DNA from: Owenia fusiformis
Taxonomy: Eukaryota; Annelida; Polychaeta; Sabellida; Oweniidae
Assembly: GCA_903813345.2 (NCBI GenBank)
Contig: CAIIXF020000009.1
Location: forward strand, 32,524,740 to 32,588,739
Reading direction: 5' to 3'
DNA: 64,000 nt
Below the pieces are notes generated by a model. The model was not told the DNA's origin and did not search any database. It worked only from the letters and a program-made list of their open reading frames with translations. This document shows, one piece after another, positions 1-13,082 of this stretch. The position numbers were made by a program, and so were the translations under genes. How positions within the stretch are numbered: position 1 is the first letter of the stretch; every line of letters begins with the position of its first letter.

Positions 1-219
1 TAAGAAACTGCAAGTTATTGAGTTGCACTAAGAAACTGCAAGTTATTGAGTTGCACTAAGAAACTGCAAGTTATTGAGTTGGACCAAGAAGCTGCAAGTT
101 ATTGAGTTGCACTAAGAAACTGCAAGTTATTGAGTTGGACCAAGAAGCTGCAAATAATTGAGTCGTACCAAGAAGCTGCAAGTTACTGAATTGCACCAAG
201 AAACCACAGGTTATTGAGT
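1..219 (+). repeat. 28-bp tandem array at the window edge
   Basis: About eight copies of TAAGAAACTGCAAGTTATTG plus AGTTGCAC, becoming less regular to the right and continuing off the left edge. Confidence 0.9.
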
Positions 220-702
220 TAACTTGTTTTATTTTCACTTTTAGACATAAATACAGCTTAACAGATCACTTAAAGAGAAGACCAATCACAATGTGATCTT
301 TATTATGGGACATTAAGATATTAATATGGATTACCAACAACATTTATTCATTACTGTTAGCATGACCTCATGGATTACATATAAAACAACTCTATGTTAT
401 TATCTCACTCTGGAGTCATGAGGTTCTAAGTCATTTCCTTGCTATGTTTAGTAGATATGTATTACCCGAGAATACCTCAAATAAGGTAGAACCAGATATG
501 AAAATATAAATTGAGAATAATCACACAAAACTGACTTAAAGAGGCAATGTCAACTTAATGGGATAATTCTGGTATCCCTTGAAAAAAATTTTCATTTGGA
601 AATGAGCTATACTTCCAACCATTCAAAAAACAAAATTTACGGTATAGATTGCCCCTCTTTTAAACACAAGATATAGATTCATAATTATTGCATTTCAAAT
701 AT

Positions 703-876
703 ACAAGGCATTAATATACAAAATGTCACCACCTGCCATTTGTTGCAGAACCCTACTCACAACCGTCGAATGCCAAACACCAACAACCAAATGCCAAACA
801 CCAACTGCCAAACAATATTTACAAAAATGGAGACTATAACAATATGTCACGTCACAACTTCTGGTTGGTGACAAAA
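703..876. mobile_element. Family-A MITE (GTCACCACC ends)
   Basis: Starts ACAAGGCATTAATATACAAA with ATGTCACCACCTGCC and ends GGTTGGTGACAAAA. About 170 bp and non-coding; its ends are a short inverted repeat. Confidence 0.75.
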
Positions 877-1484
877 AAACAATACGCAATTTTTCTCTTC
901 ATACAAAATACCTAAAAAATGTATACCTAAAAATGCCTGCTTCTATACTTGCTAAGATCTATATGAGCTGTACAAATAAAACTAAGATAATAATCCTTAT
1001 CGGGAAAAACATACCAGGCACTTTATCCGAATAATTGTTTCTTGGAAACTATACTGGTTATCATGATCGATTCAAGTCTCGAAAACCGAACACTTAAGAC
1101 TCAATTAAAATGAGACAGATAATTAATTTTCCTCAGTAAAATGTTTCTTGGTAGTATTTGCCTTGAATATATTTTAAACCTATAAACTAATTGAATGTCT
1201 AGCATCCTCTGAAGCTAAATAAATACATTTAAAATCGAAATATTGATATTGAAAATAATAAGATATTTACTTTATATCAATATCTTATATAAATGAATTA
1301 TAACCCATAAAATTATCATTTTTATTTTCCGATTTGTGTCAGGTAGGTGGATGATGTCATATCATGAATTATTTAAGGTTAATAAAGATAAGTGAAAAAG
1401 CATCTGTGCACATATCCGTGTTGGAATGACATCAATGTCATAAAATAAGTGCCGGAAAAATAACTTTTACATAATTAGTGTCAG

Positions 1485-1594
1485 GAGCCTCCACAGATTC
1501 AAATTCAAAACAAGGGAGACCAGATCCCATGATCCCCATGCTATAGATGAGGAGAGGAAGGAGGAGGCAGAAGAAGGTAGAATTGTGGGATTAG
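1485..1594 (+). other. Isolated candidate exon
   Basis: AATTAGTGTCAG acceptor, 110 open bases (1 + 36 codons + 1) and a GTAATCC donor. The frame contains RETRSHDPHAIDEERKEEAE, charged and coding-like. No partner exon was found, so the gene is unknown. Confidence 0.25.
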
Positions 1595-3930
1595 GTAATC
1601 CTCCTCATATTTTTAGATTTATTCTAACAGGATTTAGAATGCTTCAGTTTAATATCAAATCAATTCTTTCCCAAATATAAGTTGGGATTAAACAGTTTGA
1701 GGGGGGGGGGGGGTGAGAGACCAGACTAGAGATTAATAGATTGATGCAACACATTAATTTTAACCAACTATTCGAGAAGTTTGCATCAATCAACTGTAGC
1801 CTACAATTTTGTAACACCACTGTTTCATCATTCAATCATTGAAACACAACCATTCAGGTATGTAACTCAAAATCAAAGTCCGTATTTTATTGAAATATCC
1901 TGGGAAAATATATGTTTTCATTGAAAATCACCCCTGGGATGAGATTACCTTACTCAGTGTTTGTAAACTCTGGATCAAACCAAGATTACCTCAAGATGAT
2001 ACAGATCCGGATTCTGGGATTTTTACCCAAAAATAAGATACCACATGGATCATGCATATAAGTTGCAGAAATCTCACTCTAAAAATAATGTGATTTTGTT
2101 GCAGCAACATAAAGCCTCTTAACTATTTTACAATTAGCGCCACAATACAATCCTCGTTTATTCAGCTGATTTCGATATAAGTCTGCAGAAAAATCATGAT
2201 CTATAATAATATTATATTCCCAGGTTGAGCATGCCAATTTAAAGATAACCCACCACAGTTTTCAGTTTTGACCATGAACACTGTTAGAGATCATCATTCA
2301 AACAGATTTCTTTATGATTCAAGTTTACCACTAAAAAGCCACAAGTTGTTATGACGATGATTTGAGGAAACAAAATAGCAGATATAGCCTAATGCATCAA
2401 CAAATCTGATATAAGATCTTAAAGGGCTCTATCTATGTAAACTACTTTGCAATTCACATCCTGAATGGATTATTTTATGTTATGACATCCTAGTATTGGG
2501 CTATATGAACTTATCCACCTTGATTTTGGGATCCGTAATAATATGAAACTGCTGCATTCAGTACATGTATACCACTTCAAATTACTGTAAACAATCAAGT
2601 TATTGCGATCACATGACTTAAGGATTTAAGCCCTGGACTCAGTGCACAGTGGACTGAATCATTCCCTTGAAGGTGTTGTTTTCAAATCTTTGCATGACCG
2701 CACAAAGTTTAGGACACGAAGTCTGAGTGGAATAAATTTTCACAATACATCAAGTCTTGGGGTTAAATTCTTTTCACACATTGCAAAATATTTTCGTACG
2801 AAAGTTGGCAAAGCATCAATTTCCATCTGTAGAGTAAAGTTGTCACCTTACGACCATTTAATGAATTACCTTGAGTGCAGTGATTGGTGATATAATGCAC
2901 TGCAGTTATATGAATTACTCTGTTCGGATTGGCTGGAATCAGACACACCTTGCCTAGCTATGTGTGAATTCAACATAAATAGCGCTTTGCACTTTAATAA
3001 ATGTGCACAACCATTTTTCATACTGTGCATGTTTGGCAGAAAAAACCTTGACAACTATTGAGTTTAATCTGAAACTTAAATCATTTTATGCAATTATAAC
3101 TGGCATATCAACTGAGATAACTCATCCTCAATACTTGTAAGCTTAAAATTGGTTATAAATTCTGAGAAACATTTTCTCAGTAGTGACGTTATCTTGTCCA
3201 TTTTGAATTGATGGTTTCAATTACGGAATTATAATTTACTTATCTCGCCCAGAACATGCTTGTCTATTCACCATTCATAGCCAATTAAAAGCCAGGTAAT
3301 AAGCCCATTCGTATTACCAACTCGTATCTGCTATGTACACAGCTGACATTGCACATCACAGCATCTATTTCAATTTTACTATGGGTCTAATATACTTCAA
3401 AGTAAATTTCAAAAAATCAAGATTCAAAGGACAAAATGTAAAGCTGAACGCCAAATCACTTTTAAACAATTGTTTTTTGAAGGTTGTAATTTAACAATTA
3501 AGACATAAGGAAAAGTGGGAAGAATTTGGAAAATCTTCAAAGATGACTGTCTCCATGAGTTCTGTTAAACTGCATTTCACAAATCAAACTGATAAATCTG
3601 CAGTATATTCAACCATTCTTATTTCTGTGTGTTTAATACAAAACTCAAGAAATAATCCAAATGACCATATTCCTTTAATTTGGACCCACCCAACTATCCA
3701 TAAAATCTAAGGAAGGACAATAATATATAAAAGAAGATACAAAGTTATCATGACCTTGATGAGATCATCCTGACTGAACTTCCAGGGTCGAATATTATTG
3801 CAACTGACAAGGCAGAACTAAAATGAGAAGAGTGCAGTGCTTTGCTGTTCATCTGGGACAGCTACTTTCGTGATCTATGAACTGAATTTGAGTTGAGAAT
3901 TATGCCATATATCATCATGCTATATATAAA

Positions 3931-4228
3931 CAAGGCATTAACACGCAAATGTCACCACCTGCCATGTGTTAAAGATGCTCAATGATGTTACAGATGATGA
4001 GCAGCAAACACAAACTGCTGAACACTGACAACAAAAAAAAGTTGGAGAAAAATATGTCACAATTTTTTGTGGTGACATAACAAGGTATTAATGTAACAAA
4101 ATGTCACCACCAGTTTTTGGAAGTTGAAAAGTTTGATAGAGACACGGAACCCTTAACACAAAGCACCATACACCTTCTACAAAAAGTCAGAGACTATAAC
4201 AATGGCACCACTTCTGGTGGTGACATAT
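3931..4228. mobile_element. Two family-A MITEs head to tail
   Basis: Copies 3931-4080 and 4081-4228. Each starts CAAGG-ATTAA and ends GGTGACATA. The first ends exactly where the second begins. Confidence 0.75.
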
Positions 4229-5182
4229 TGAACAACGAGTAGACAATCCCATAGGCGAACCCAAAAACTCATATATTGATCTGAGTTTAGCCCAGAGGGT
4301 ATGAAGACCTCAATAGAAATAGTTTTGATTTATACAATTCAATTCAAGAATTACATCCATGTTAAAAGCAAATCTCAATGAAAACCAGCATATATTTTGG
4401 AGATCTAATCATTTACACTTTAAAGCCTCCCATTCATAGGATTCCCAAGGGTAAAGTATGTTCATGAATATAACTGAATCTAATACTTTACTTAAGCCAT
4501 GCTTATCAATTAGAAAACCAGCATATATTTTGGAGATTTTATACATTGTACAATGTACATACATGCTTATTACATACTTAATACATAATTCTTGTTTCAA
4601 AAAAAATGATAATACAAAAGTTAATTCCATGAAACATTAAACATGCAGCACAGTATTTCCAGTCACAACATTTTTTACCATTGATAGTTTTTCTACACGA
4701 ACAGAGGACACTCTGCAACATGGGGATTTCATTCTTCATGACAAGATTGTTTCAAAATCTATTTGAAAAATCATTTTTTGCACCATGAGACATCATAACT
4801 TTCTAGCTGTTTTCATTCTTGAAAAAATATTGAGAATAAGAAAGATGAAGCAGAATGTAATTTTTGGTGGCCAACTAAAAAGTATGTTTACTGGCTGACA
4901 AGAAACCAACATTATCTAGTGATATACGCAGTTTCATCTTATTTACCTGGAAATAATTTATCAGAAGATATTGAAACCAACAAGTTGAACGAGTTATCGT
5001 ACCTCTGGTTAGAATTTCAATGATTTCCCCGATTATACAAAATACATCATCATTTCCCAGAAGTCAAATCAAAAGATTCATGGTTTATTCAATATAACAA
5101 CTGGGAATAGAAAAACTGTCTTCCCTTCTAAATACAAATCTTTAATATTACCGAAAAATTCATCTTGAAATAACACATTGTC
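4229..5182. other. No recognised gene
   Basis: Contains a roughly 20-bp direct repeat (CAGCATATATTTTGGAGAT at 4387 and 4519). Nothing else is seen. Confidence 0.5.
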
Positions 5183-5738
5183 ATATTCTATATGATCCAT
5201 TGTCAATATAATTCATTATCCATGCATTTCATTGTTTTCACAATCTAATGATTTCACAATCTGTTGTCTTTATAATTCATTATCTATATAATGCATTATC
5301 CTATAATTCATTATCTATAGAATTCATTATCTTATTTATTCATTATCTATCTAATTCATCATTTATAAAATTCATTGTCTTATAATTCATTATCTATATA
5401 ATGCATTGCCTTATAATTCATTATCTATATAATTCATTGTCTTATAATTCATTATCTATATAATTCATTGCCTTATAATTCATTATCTATATAATTCATT
5501 GCCTTATAATTCATTATCTATATAATTCATTGCCTTATAATTCATTATCTATATAATTCATTGTCTTATAATTCATTATCTATATAATTCATTGCCTTAT
5601 AATTCATTATCTATATAATTCATTGCCTTATAATTCATTATCTATATAATTCATTGTCTTATAATTCATTATCTATATAATTCATTGCCTTATAATTCAT
5701 TATCTATATAATTCATTGTCTTATAATTCATTATCTAT
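5183..5738 (+). repeat. 31-bp tandem array
   Basis: The unit TTATAATTCATTATCTATAT plus AATTCATTGCC is clean from about 5379 to 5738 (about 11 copies), with degenerate copies before that. Confidence 0.9.
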
Positions 5739-6129
5739 TCATTTAATTATTTTTGAGTGCAGCTAGTTATCTCAGACAATGAATTGTGGCTAACCGCACT
5801 CAGATCTGAGGAATTACACATCATTTGTTGCAAACAGAGATTGGCTTGCAAGATGTTTTTGTTTAGTGAGATATTGAAATTGTTTAGATAGCAGTTTGGA
5901 AACACTGGATCATTCTTCATCATTAACAGATAATTCTACAAACTTACAACAGCAATGTGGAAAATATCTTTGCTATATTTATGATGTGTTTGTCTATGTC
6001 TAGGTTTATATGGTTTATGTTTTTGTGCAAAAGACTAATAAGTCTATTTGAAGCAGATAGTTTTAACAATAAATAGCATTTGAATAGAATAGAATTCTGG
6101 AACTTTCAAACAATTATATGTTAATTTGA

Positions 6130-6292
6130 CAAGGCATTAACATGCAAAATTTCTCCATATACCATTTGTTACAGATGCCAAATGCCAACCACCCAACACC
6201 AGCCACCGACCATTGAATACCAAACACTGTCCACAATAAAGGTGGAGTCTTGGAGACAATGACAATATGTCACCACTTCTGTGATAACATAA
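6130..6292. mobile_element. Family-A MITE next to the family-B element
   Basis: CAAGGCATTAACATGCAAAA to CACTTCTGTGATAACATAAA; its TGTCACC start is mutated. Confidence 0.7.
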
Positions 6293-6317
6293 ACACTACA
6301 AGAACACAAATGTGTAC

Positions 6318-7803
6318 AAAATGTCCCCACCAAGTGGTGATCCCGTGAAATGGTTATCCTGAAAATGAGTAGACAAGACTTTACCAACACAATTTGAGGA
6401 CGGAAAATCCAAAGTGGCCATCTTAAAATTTACCCAGAATGCCCAAAATTTAGTCAGTTCTAGATTTTCATACTAAGAACCACCCCTGAAAATTTGAAAT
6501 TGATCCGTCACACAGTTAACCAGAAAACATGTAAACAAGACTTTACAGACAAGATTTCAGGATGGAAAATCCAAAATGGCTGCCTTGACATTTACCCAGA
6601 ATGTCAAAAAACTAATCTGTTTGTAGATTTTCATACTAAGAATCATCCCTGAAAATATGAAATTGATCTACCAAACGGTTCACCTGAAAACGGGTAGACA
6701 AGACTTTACAGACAAGATTTTAGGACAGAAAATCCAAAATGGCTGCCTTAACATTTACGCAGAATGCAAAAAAAGTAATCAGATGTAGATTTTCATACAA
6801 AGAATCATCCCTGAAAATTTGAAATTGATCTATCAAACCGTTCTCCTAAAAACGCGTAGACAAGACTTTACAGGCAAGATTTTAAGACGGAAAATCCAAA
6901 ATGGCTGCCTTGACATTTACCCAGAATGCAAAAAAACTAATCAGTCCTAGATTTTCATACTAAGAATCATTCCTGAAAATTTGAAATTGATCTACGAAAC
7001 GGTTCACCTGAAAACGAGTAGACAAGACTTTACAGACAAGATTTTAGGACGGAAAATCCAAAATGGCTGCCTTGACATTTACCCAGAATGCCAAAAAACT
7101 AATGAGATCTAGATTTTTATACTAAGAATCATCCCTGAAAATTTGAAATTGATCCACCAAACGGTTCACCTGAAAACGCGCAGACAAGACTTCACAGACA
7201 AGATTTTAGGACCGAAAAATCCAAAATGGCCGACAATAAAAAAGTCCTTATGAGTTTTTGCTGATTTCTTTTTACAAAATTATCACATATAACTACTGTT
7301 AACAATAAAGTAGGCTTTTACAGCAAAGTACATCTGAAATTATTTATAAAGCTACTAAATAGTTAAAGTATGAAAACTCAAAAACACCATTCAATATGAT
7401 ACAAAGTATTATCGCGCGCTAACTTTTCTTAAGACATTCAAAATGGCTGACATGACTGAGCTAGCAGGTCCAAAACCTAATCAGATCTAGAATGAAGTTA
7501 GTTGAACAAGATGTTAAAGTTTTAAAAGCAACTGTGAAGCAGTTTTTCTTAAAGTTTGCAGACAAGGATTTTAGCATTTGACTTCAAAATGGCCGACAGG
7601 AAGTAGGTATCGAGTTAATTTTTTTTCATCCACATCTGTATGCACTCATAAGTTATCCCTGAAAATTTGAAGGTGATATCTGTAGCGGTTTTGGAGAAAA
7701 CTGCCGGACGTACGGACAGACAGACGGACAGACAGACGGACAGACGGACAGACGGACGCGCCTAGGCCGACAATATGGCCCCACACTATGTGGTGGGGAC
7801 ATA
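6318..7803. mobile_element. Family-B element with ATGTCCCCACC ends and six 162-bp internal repeats
   Basis: The ends are ATGTCCCCACC and GGTGGGGACATA. Inside, a unit starting GTAGACAAGACTTTACAGAC recurs at 6369, 6531, 6694, 6856, 7018 and 7180, each with CAAAATGGCTGCC and CCTGAAAATTTGAAATTGA. The 3' part ends in a GACGGACAGAC run (7710-7757) and GGCCGACAATATGGCCCCAC. No coding capacity. Confidence 0.8.
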
Positions 7804-8633
7804 AAAAATTTGAAATTGATCTACGAAACGGTTCACCTGAAAACGAGTAGACAAGACTTTACAGACAAGATTTTAGGACGGAAAATCCAAAATGGCTGCC
7901 TTGACATTTACCCAGAATGCCAAAAAACTAATGAGATCTAGATTTTTATACTAAGAATCATCCCTGAAAATTTGAAATTGATCCACCAAACGGTTCACCT
8001 GAAAACGCGCAGACAAGACTTCACAGACAAGATTTTAGGACCGAAAAATCCAAAATGGCCGACAATAAAAAAGTCCTTATGAGTTTTTGCTGATTTCTTT
8101 TTACAAAATTATCACATATAACTACTGTTAACAATAAAGTAGGCTTTTACAGCAAAGTACATCTGAAATTATTTATAAAGCTACTAAATAGTTAAAGTAT
8201 GAAAACTCAAAAACACCATTCAATATGATACAAAGTATTATCGCGCGCTAACTTTTCTTAAGACATTCAAAATGGCTGACATGACTGAGCTAGCAGGTCC
8301 AAAACCTAATCAGATCTAGAATGAAGTTAGTTGAACAAGATGTTAAAGTTTTAAAAGCAACTGTGAAGCAGTTTTTCTTAAAGTTTGCAGACAAGGATTT
8401 TAGCATTTGACTTCAAAATGGCCGACAGGAAGTAGGTATCGAGTTAATTTTTTTTCATCCACATCTGTATGCACTCATAAGTTATCCCTGAAAATTTGAA
8501 GGTGATATCTGTAGCGGTTTTGGAGAAAACTGCCGGACGTACGGACAGACAGACGGACAGACAGACGGACAGACGGACAGACGGACGCGCCTAGGCCGAC
8601 AATATGGCCCCACACTATGTGGTGGGGACATAA
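6976..8633 (+). repeat. 829-bp perfect tandem duplication
   Basis: Sequence from about 6976 to 7804 repeats from about 7805 to 8633 with a constant 829-bp offset and no difference seen. It starts within the fourth to fifth internal repeat and ends at the element's 3' terminus, joined at a run of A. Confidence 0.9.
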
Positions 8634-8749
8634 AAAGGAGTTTGTTTGGTAATGTGATGTCAAAATCTGCTCCACCTGAAGCTTGGGGAAAGAGGCTCCT
8701 TGAAAGTCACAGAGGGTAGTCCTACAACTTGTTGGGCTAGAGTATAAGC

Positions 8750-8923
8750 ACAGTAAAACCTTTCTAAATAGAACACCTTTGGTACCTCTAAATGTTCTAC
8801 TTGGGAGGAGTTCCACTTAAAGAGGTTCAATTGACAAGTATGTTGGTCTTGGGACTCTGAAAAGTGTTCCACTAACAGAGGTGTTCCACTTGTAGAGATG
8901 TTCCACTTTACAGGTTTCACTGT
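8750..8923. mobile_element. MITE with CAGTRAAACCTGT termini
   Basis: Ends are CAGTAAAACCTTT and CAGGTTTCACTGT, with inner GTTCCACT repeats and GGTACCTCTAAA shared with the copy at 60.8 kb. Confidence 0.75.
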
Positions 8924-9194
8924 AGTTTAATATTTGAAATGTGCCGAATGTCTATTATTAACAATATTTTCTGGACCACTCACATCTACACATGTGGTCC
9001 ACTTCACAAGTGAATCCTGCTTGAGGTTGGCGAAAGTAAACACTTTTTCCATGTCAACACAAAACAACACAAGTTAGCACTAAAATTTGAATCTTCTTTA
9101 TATTGGTAGAAGCATAGGAACTGCATGATCAATGCATGTTTTCATGGCTATTTGAGACTCAAAAGTGTTCAAACTTGAGTGATCACCTTTGTTG

Positions 9195-9270
9195 GTTTGA
9201 TGGTGTCAGCACTGGATTCGGAAGCAAGACATCTTTGATTCAATCCCAGTTCTGGGGCTTTCTTGTGGAT
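9195..9270 (+). mobile_element. tRNA-like SINE fragment
   Basis: GATGGTGTCAGCACTGG resembles a polymerase III A box and TTTGATTCAATCCCAG a B box, about 30 bases apart. No folded functional tRNA can be made out. Confidence 0.35.
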
Positions 9271-10068
9271 GTCTGTACTTTTACTGTATATTCAGTAATC
9301 TATTGTATATTCAATTACTACCATTCCTATCATATCTTCCTCAACCCCTAACCCAACCCATATTCAACCATCCTCAGGTGAAGAGACTTGTACTTTTATA
9401 CAGAATGACAACAGAAATAGATAAACACCCGGATACATAGATTGAAGCAGCACCTCAGAGGTATCAGGGCCAAGTAGCTGCTATAATAGAAAGGAAAGCC
9501 TCTTGAAAAACCCATCAATAAAAAATCATGAAGGAATTCATAAAATGTAAACTAGAGTCAGTATGAGATGAAATGGTGATTAATAACTTAAACATAGATC
9601 AAAATGAACTTGTAAATCATTTTAAAATGTCAGAAATTCAGACCATTCATATATTCTATAAAGATTATGCAATGAATCAGTATTTAACAAATGAAATGTA
9701 TCAGCCATGGGTTAAATTAGACAAATAAGCTGTCACATTACCATGGTGGAAAATACATTATTTTGGTTCTAAATTGGTGGATTCTGTAGACTTGAGAAGT
9801 GGTTGAAGTTTATTGTGTTTACTATATACCAGACAGGTTAAGGGTAGAGTAAACACATGATAAATTTAGGATAATCTCATAATGATGGACATTATCTGTC
9901 TATAGAGCAATATGTTAACCTAGAATTGTTTTATCTGGAATTGGAAGAATACAGAAGGGTTGGACCACAGGGAAGGAGGGAGGGGAGGCGTGACCCATCA
10001 CAGGGACTGAATAAAGTAAATATTAAAAGTAAAAATGAGTCTAGATAAGGGAAACCATTTATACCGTG

Positions 10069-10200
10069 GTCACATTTGCTCTGATTTTCAGCACTGGCAC
10101 CAAGGAGATGAGTATTTTGTTCCAAATTGAATACAATTTTGAACTACTCAATCTGCCGGGCGCCGTAGTAAAAATCGGAGCAAATATGACCACGGCATTA
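10069..10200. mobile_element. Palindromic MITE (family C)
   Basis: Arms ATACCGTGGTCACATTTGCT and, reversed, TAATGCCGTGGTCATATTTG, with GGCGCC and AATTGAATACAA near the centre. Nearly the whole element is an imperfect hairpin. Confidence 0.75.
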
Positions 10201-10269
10201 GTGGACTGGGCCATAGATAAATGAAGAGGAGCAGAGCAGGACAATAGAGGATGACAAACCAAATCAAGA

Positions 10270-10880
10270 GAGCAAGAAAAAGGTGTGGCATAGTAAAGGC
10301 TAGGGCAAAGGTGTTAATTTGGCAAAAGATGAGTTGGGGCAAAGGAAAGGGTCTGGCAAAAGATGAGTTAGGGCAAAGAAGTAGGTGGGGCAAAGGATAG
10401 ATTGAAGGAAAGGCGCTGGGGAAAAGAAGCAGATGGGGCAAAGAAGTTGATGGGGTAAAGGAGTGAGTGGGGCAAAGGAGTAGGTGGGGAAAACAAGGAG
10501 AGGGGGCAAAGAAGGAGAGGGGGCAAAGAAGTGGATGGGGTAAAGGAATGGGTGGGGCAAAGGAGTAGGTGGGGAAAAGAAGGAGATGGGGCAAAGAAGT
10601 TGATGGGGTAAAGGAGTGAGTGGGGCAAAGGAGTACGTTAGGGAAAACAAGGAGAGGGGGCAAAGAAGGAGAGGGTGCAAAGAAGTGGATGGGGTAAAGG
10701 AATGGGTGGGGCAAAGGAGTAGGTGGGGAAAAGAAGGAGATGGGGCAAAGGAGTGGATGGGGTAAAGAAGTGGATGGGGCAAAGGAGTAGGTGGGGAAAA
10801 CAAGGAGAGGGGGCAAAGAAGTGGATGGGGAAAGGAGTGGGTAGGATATGGGATAGGTAGAGGCAAAGGAAGGGGTGAGC
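10270..10880 (-). repeat. Purine-rich (GGGGCAAAGGAG) tandem tract
   Basis: About 600 bp of GGGGCAAAGGAGTGGATGGG-type units, almost all purine on the + strand. The minus strand stays open in several frames (up to 292 codons, periodic Pro/Leu/Phe/Ser) because pyrimidine-rich DNA rarely contains stops. Confidence 0.85.
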
Positions 10881-13082
10881 CAAATGAGTTGGTGAGGCAA
10901 GGAAATGGTAAAAAGAAAATCATTATGTTTTCCTATTGGCAAAAAAACCCAATCCTTGCATTGAAGAAAATACTTTATCACATTATCCTTAACACATGCC
11001 AATATATCTACCTTATTACTGTGCACTTTTAATAAATTGAACTATTTTCATCATATCCTGATAATTAACACAGAAAGGAAATTATAATCTTCATTTCAGT
11101 ATATAAATACTATATGTATGTGCTTCAGGTCACTGTGACCACCTCTCCCCTATAATAATCTGGAGATGAATTATGATGGTAGGTGGAGTAAGAGGCTTGG
11201 TACTATATTTGGTTTACAATTATGAAATGGTGGTTTCAGTAGTACAGTAGTTTCAATCAAAGATGCAAGGATTTTGCTCACTGTTTCCTAGATGTAACAG
11301 TACAATAAATCATAAGATTATTAGAAAATATACTTTCTTGGTTAGATTATTAAATAAAATAAATAATTGTTTTCCTAATTGATGAAAAGTGGTAACTCTA
11401 ACCACTAGTAGGCGGTTGTATGATTTCATAAATCTTGAGATTAATACCAGGAATAAGACTTTCCCCCACGATTTCTATTCTTAGTACACCAGGCTATATT
11501 TAGTTTATCAAAGAGAGAAAACTGATTTTATTTGAGTTGAGATGACAAGAACATGGCCTATCAGGACAGGGGGTGGTGTAAATAACTGTCTTATCCAACA
11601 GGAAATGATGAATGAATAGCAAATACAAATGAATCGAAGCATTTCAACTTTCAACACAAATAACATTCTTCAACATTTATAATTGGAAAATTGCAGTTAA
11701 TCACTCCCATTGACATAATACATCTTGATAAATCTGTTTGATTAGACTTTTTCGGTCAAGTGTAGGTATAATTCACATATTGACTGGTACTGTGACAATA
11801 AATTGATATGATAATATCAGAACTCACCAATCAAGTCAAAGAAATGTGCTGGGAAAGTTTGCTCAGTAATAACCATCGTTGATCTTAAATTTGCTTAATA
11901 TAATTTTTTGTATAAAATAATCATTCTTGAATTTTTTATATTAATCATTAATGTTTATTTGTTCCGAAATTCAATTGTATAGTTTCTCAATAGCTGAATA
12001 AAGCTGACATAATAGATGGGTCAAATAGACACTGACTTTCATGTTATAAACTTGCAATAGTCAATTAATTTAATGATTTATGAAAAAGAGTTGGTTAAAT
12101 CTGTCTGAAACACAAATTGCACACTAAGGGATGACCCTGTCAATGTACATATTGTGATTAATCATGAAAGTTTTGGATGTCAAACGGATAAACCAAGGTT
12201 TTGGAGAATTTTAGCATTGTATCAATGGATATCTGTCCCAAGATTTTTCAAAAAGTCATGGAAAGTGATTTAAATGACATAACTGTATAATCTAAGTTAT
12301 TATTGGAGAAAACTACTCCCAAATATGCTAATAAAAATAAAATAAAAAGTAAGTCATTAGAGGTTAAAGTGCAAGACTCTTAAAACTCATGAGAGAAAAA
12401 TGTTCAAGACTATTTAGAAACTCCTCTATTGGGAAAAACTAAATAATTGCCTTTGTTAACAATGTTGGTAGCAATTTGAAAATGTCAAATAGATTTGTAT
12501 GTCAAAAAGTGAATAAATAAATATGTACAGTATATGTACATGTATATAGGTTGCATGAGTTTTACAGGGTTAAGCTAACTTGGGCAACTTGAATTGGCTA
12601 TGGTATTTCATTTGAACTAATAGTTTTAAAGAGAAGACCATCGGTCTTTATGATCCACAGTACAACAAATGGTTATAAAAACACACAATCTCAAATTATT
12701 TACGTGACGTCTATTCAAAAAGAAGACGAAAGGACAAATAGTTAACTAAATTAAAGGATCAAAAGATCAAAATATTTTTCGTAAGTCTGTGAAAAGAATG
12801 CAATTTTTAACTCAGAAGTAACTGAAGAAAATACATTTGTAACTCATCTCTAAACAATGTGCGCCCTATGCACTCTTTGTTATGATTATGGTATTACTAT
12901 TTTTATGTGACAAAAATACAAACTCTGAAATAGGCTTTACTATACGTTTAGCCCTACTTTTACTTCATTTAATAGAACAACTTTCAGCCACTTTTATGCC
13001 CCAGCCTAACTTGAATTACTAAAACTGTTAATAAAATTATCTTAGAAGTTTTAGCAAAAAGACAAATAGCGAAAGGTGCAAA

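Larger units (their letters stand above)
220..3930. other. No recognised gene
   Basis: Apart from the family-A MITE at 703 and the candidate exon at 1485 this is AT-rich spacer with a G run at 1701-1713. Short ORFs (the longest 82 codons, at 2642) show no family. Confidence 0.5.
8924..13082. other. Spacer upstream of the SCP-like gene
   Basis: Holds the tRNA-like fragment, palindromic MITE and purine tract listed separately. From 10900 to 13082 it is plain AT-rich DNA that should include the SCP-like promoter. A near-MEF2 word (CTATTTTTAT, about 12897) is present, but no clear TATA box or 5' UTR exon. Confidence 0.45.

Noticed and set aside
1-5738. Regular arrays (28-bp and 31-bp) considered as CRISPR
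   Set aside because: The units are directly adjacent with no unique spacers, and the DNA is clearly animal.
8475-8816. 113-codon minus-strand ORF with SVRLSVRLSV repeats
   Set aside because: It reads through the GACGGACAGAC run and MITE ends of the duplicated family-B element.
9195-9270. A functional tRNA gene
   Set aside because: Box-like words are present but no cloverleaf with paired acceptor arms could be folded.
10148-11026. 292-codon minus-strand ORF rich in Pro, Leu, Phe and Ser
   Set aside because: It is the pyrimidine strand of the GGGGCAAAGGAG tract; several frames are open at once and the sequence is periodic, so the opening is compositional.
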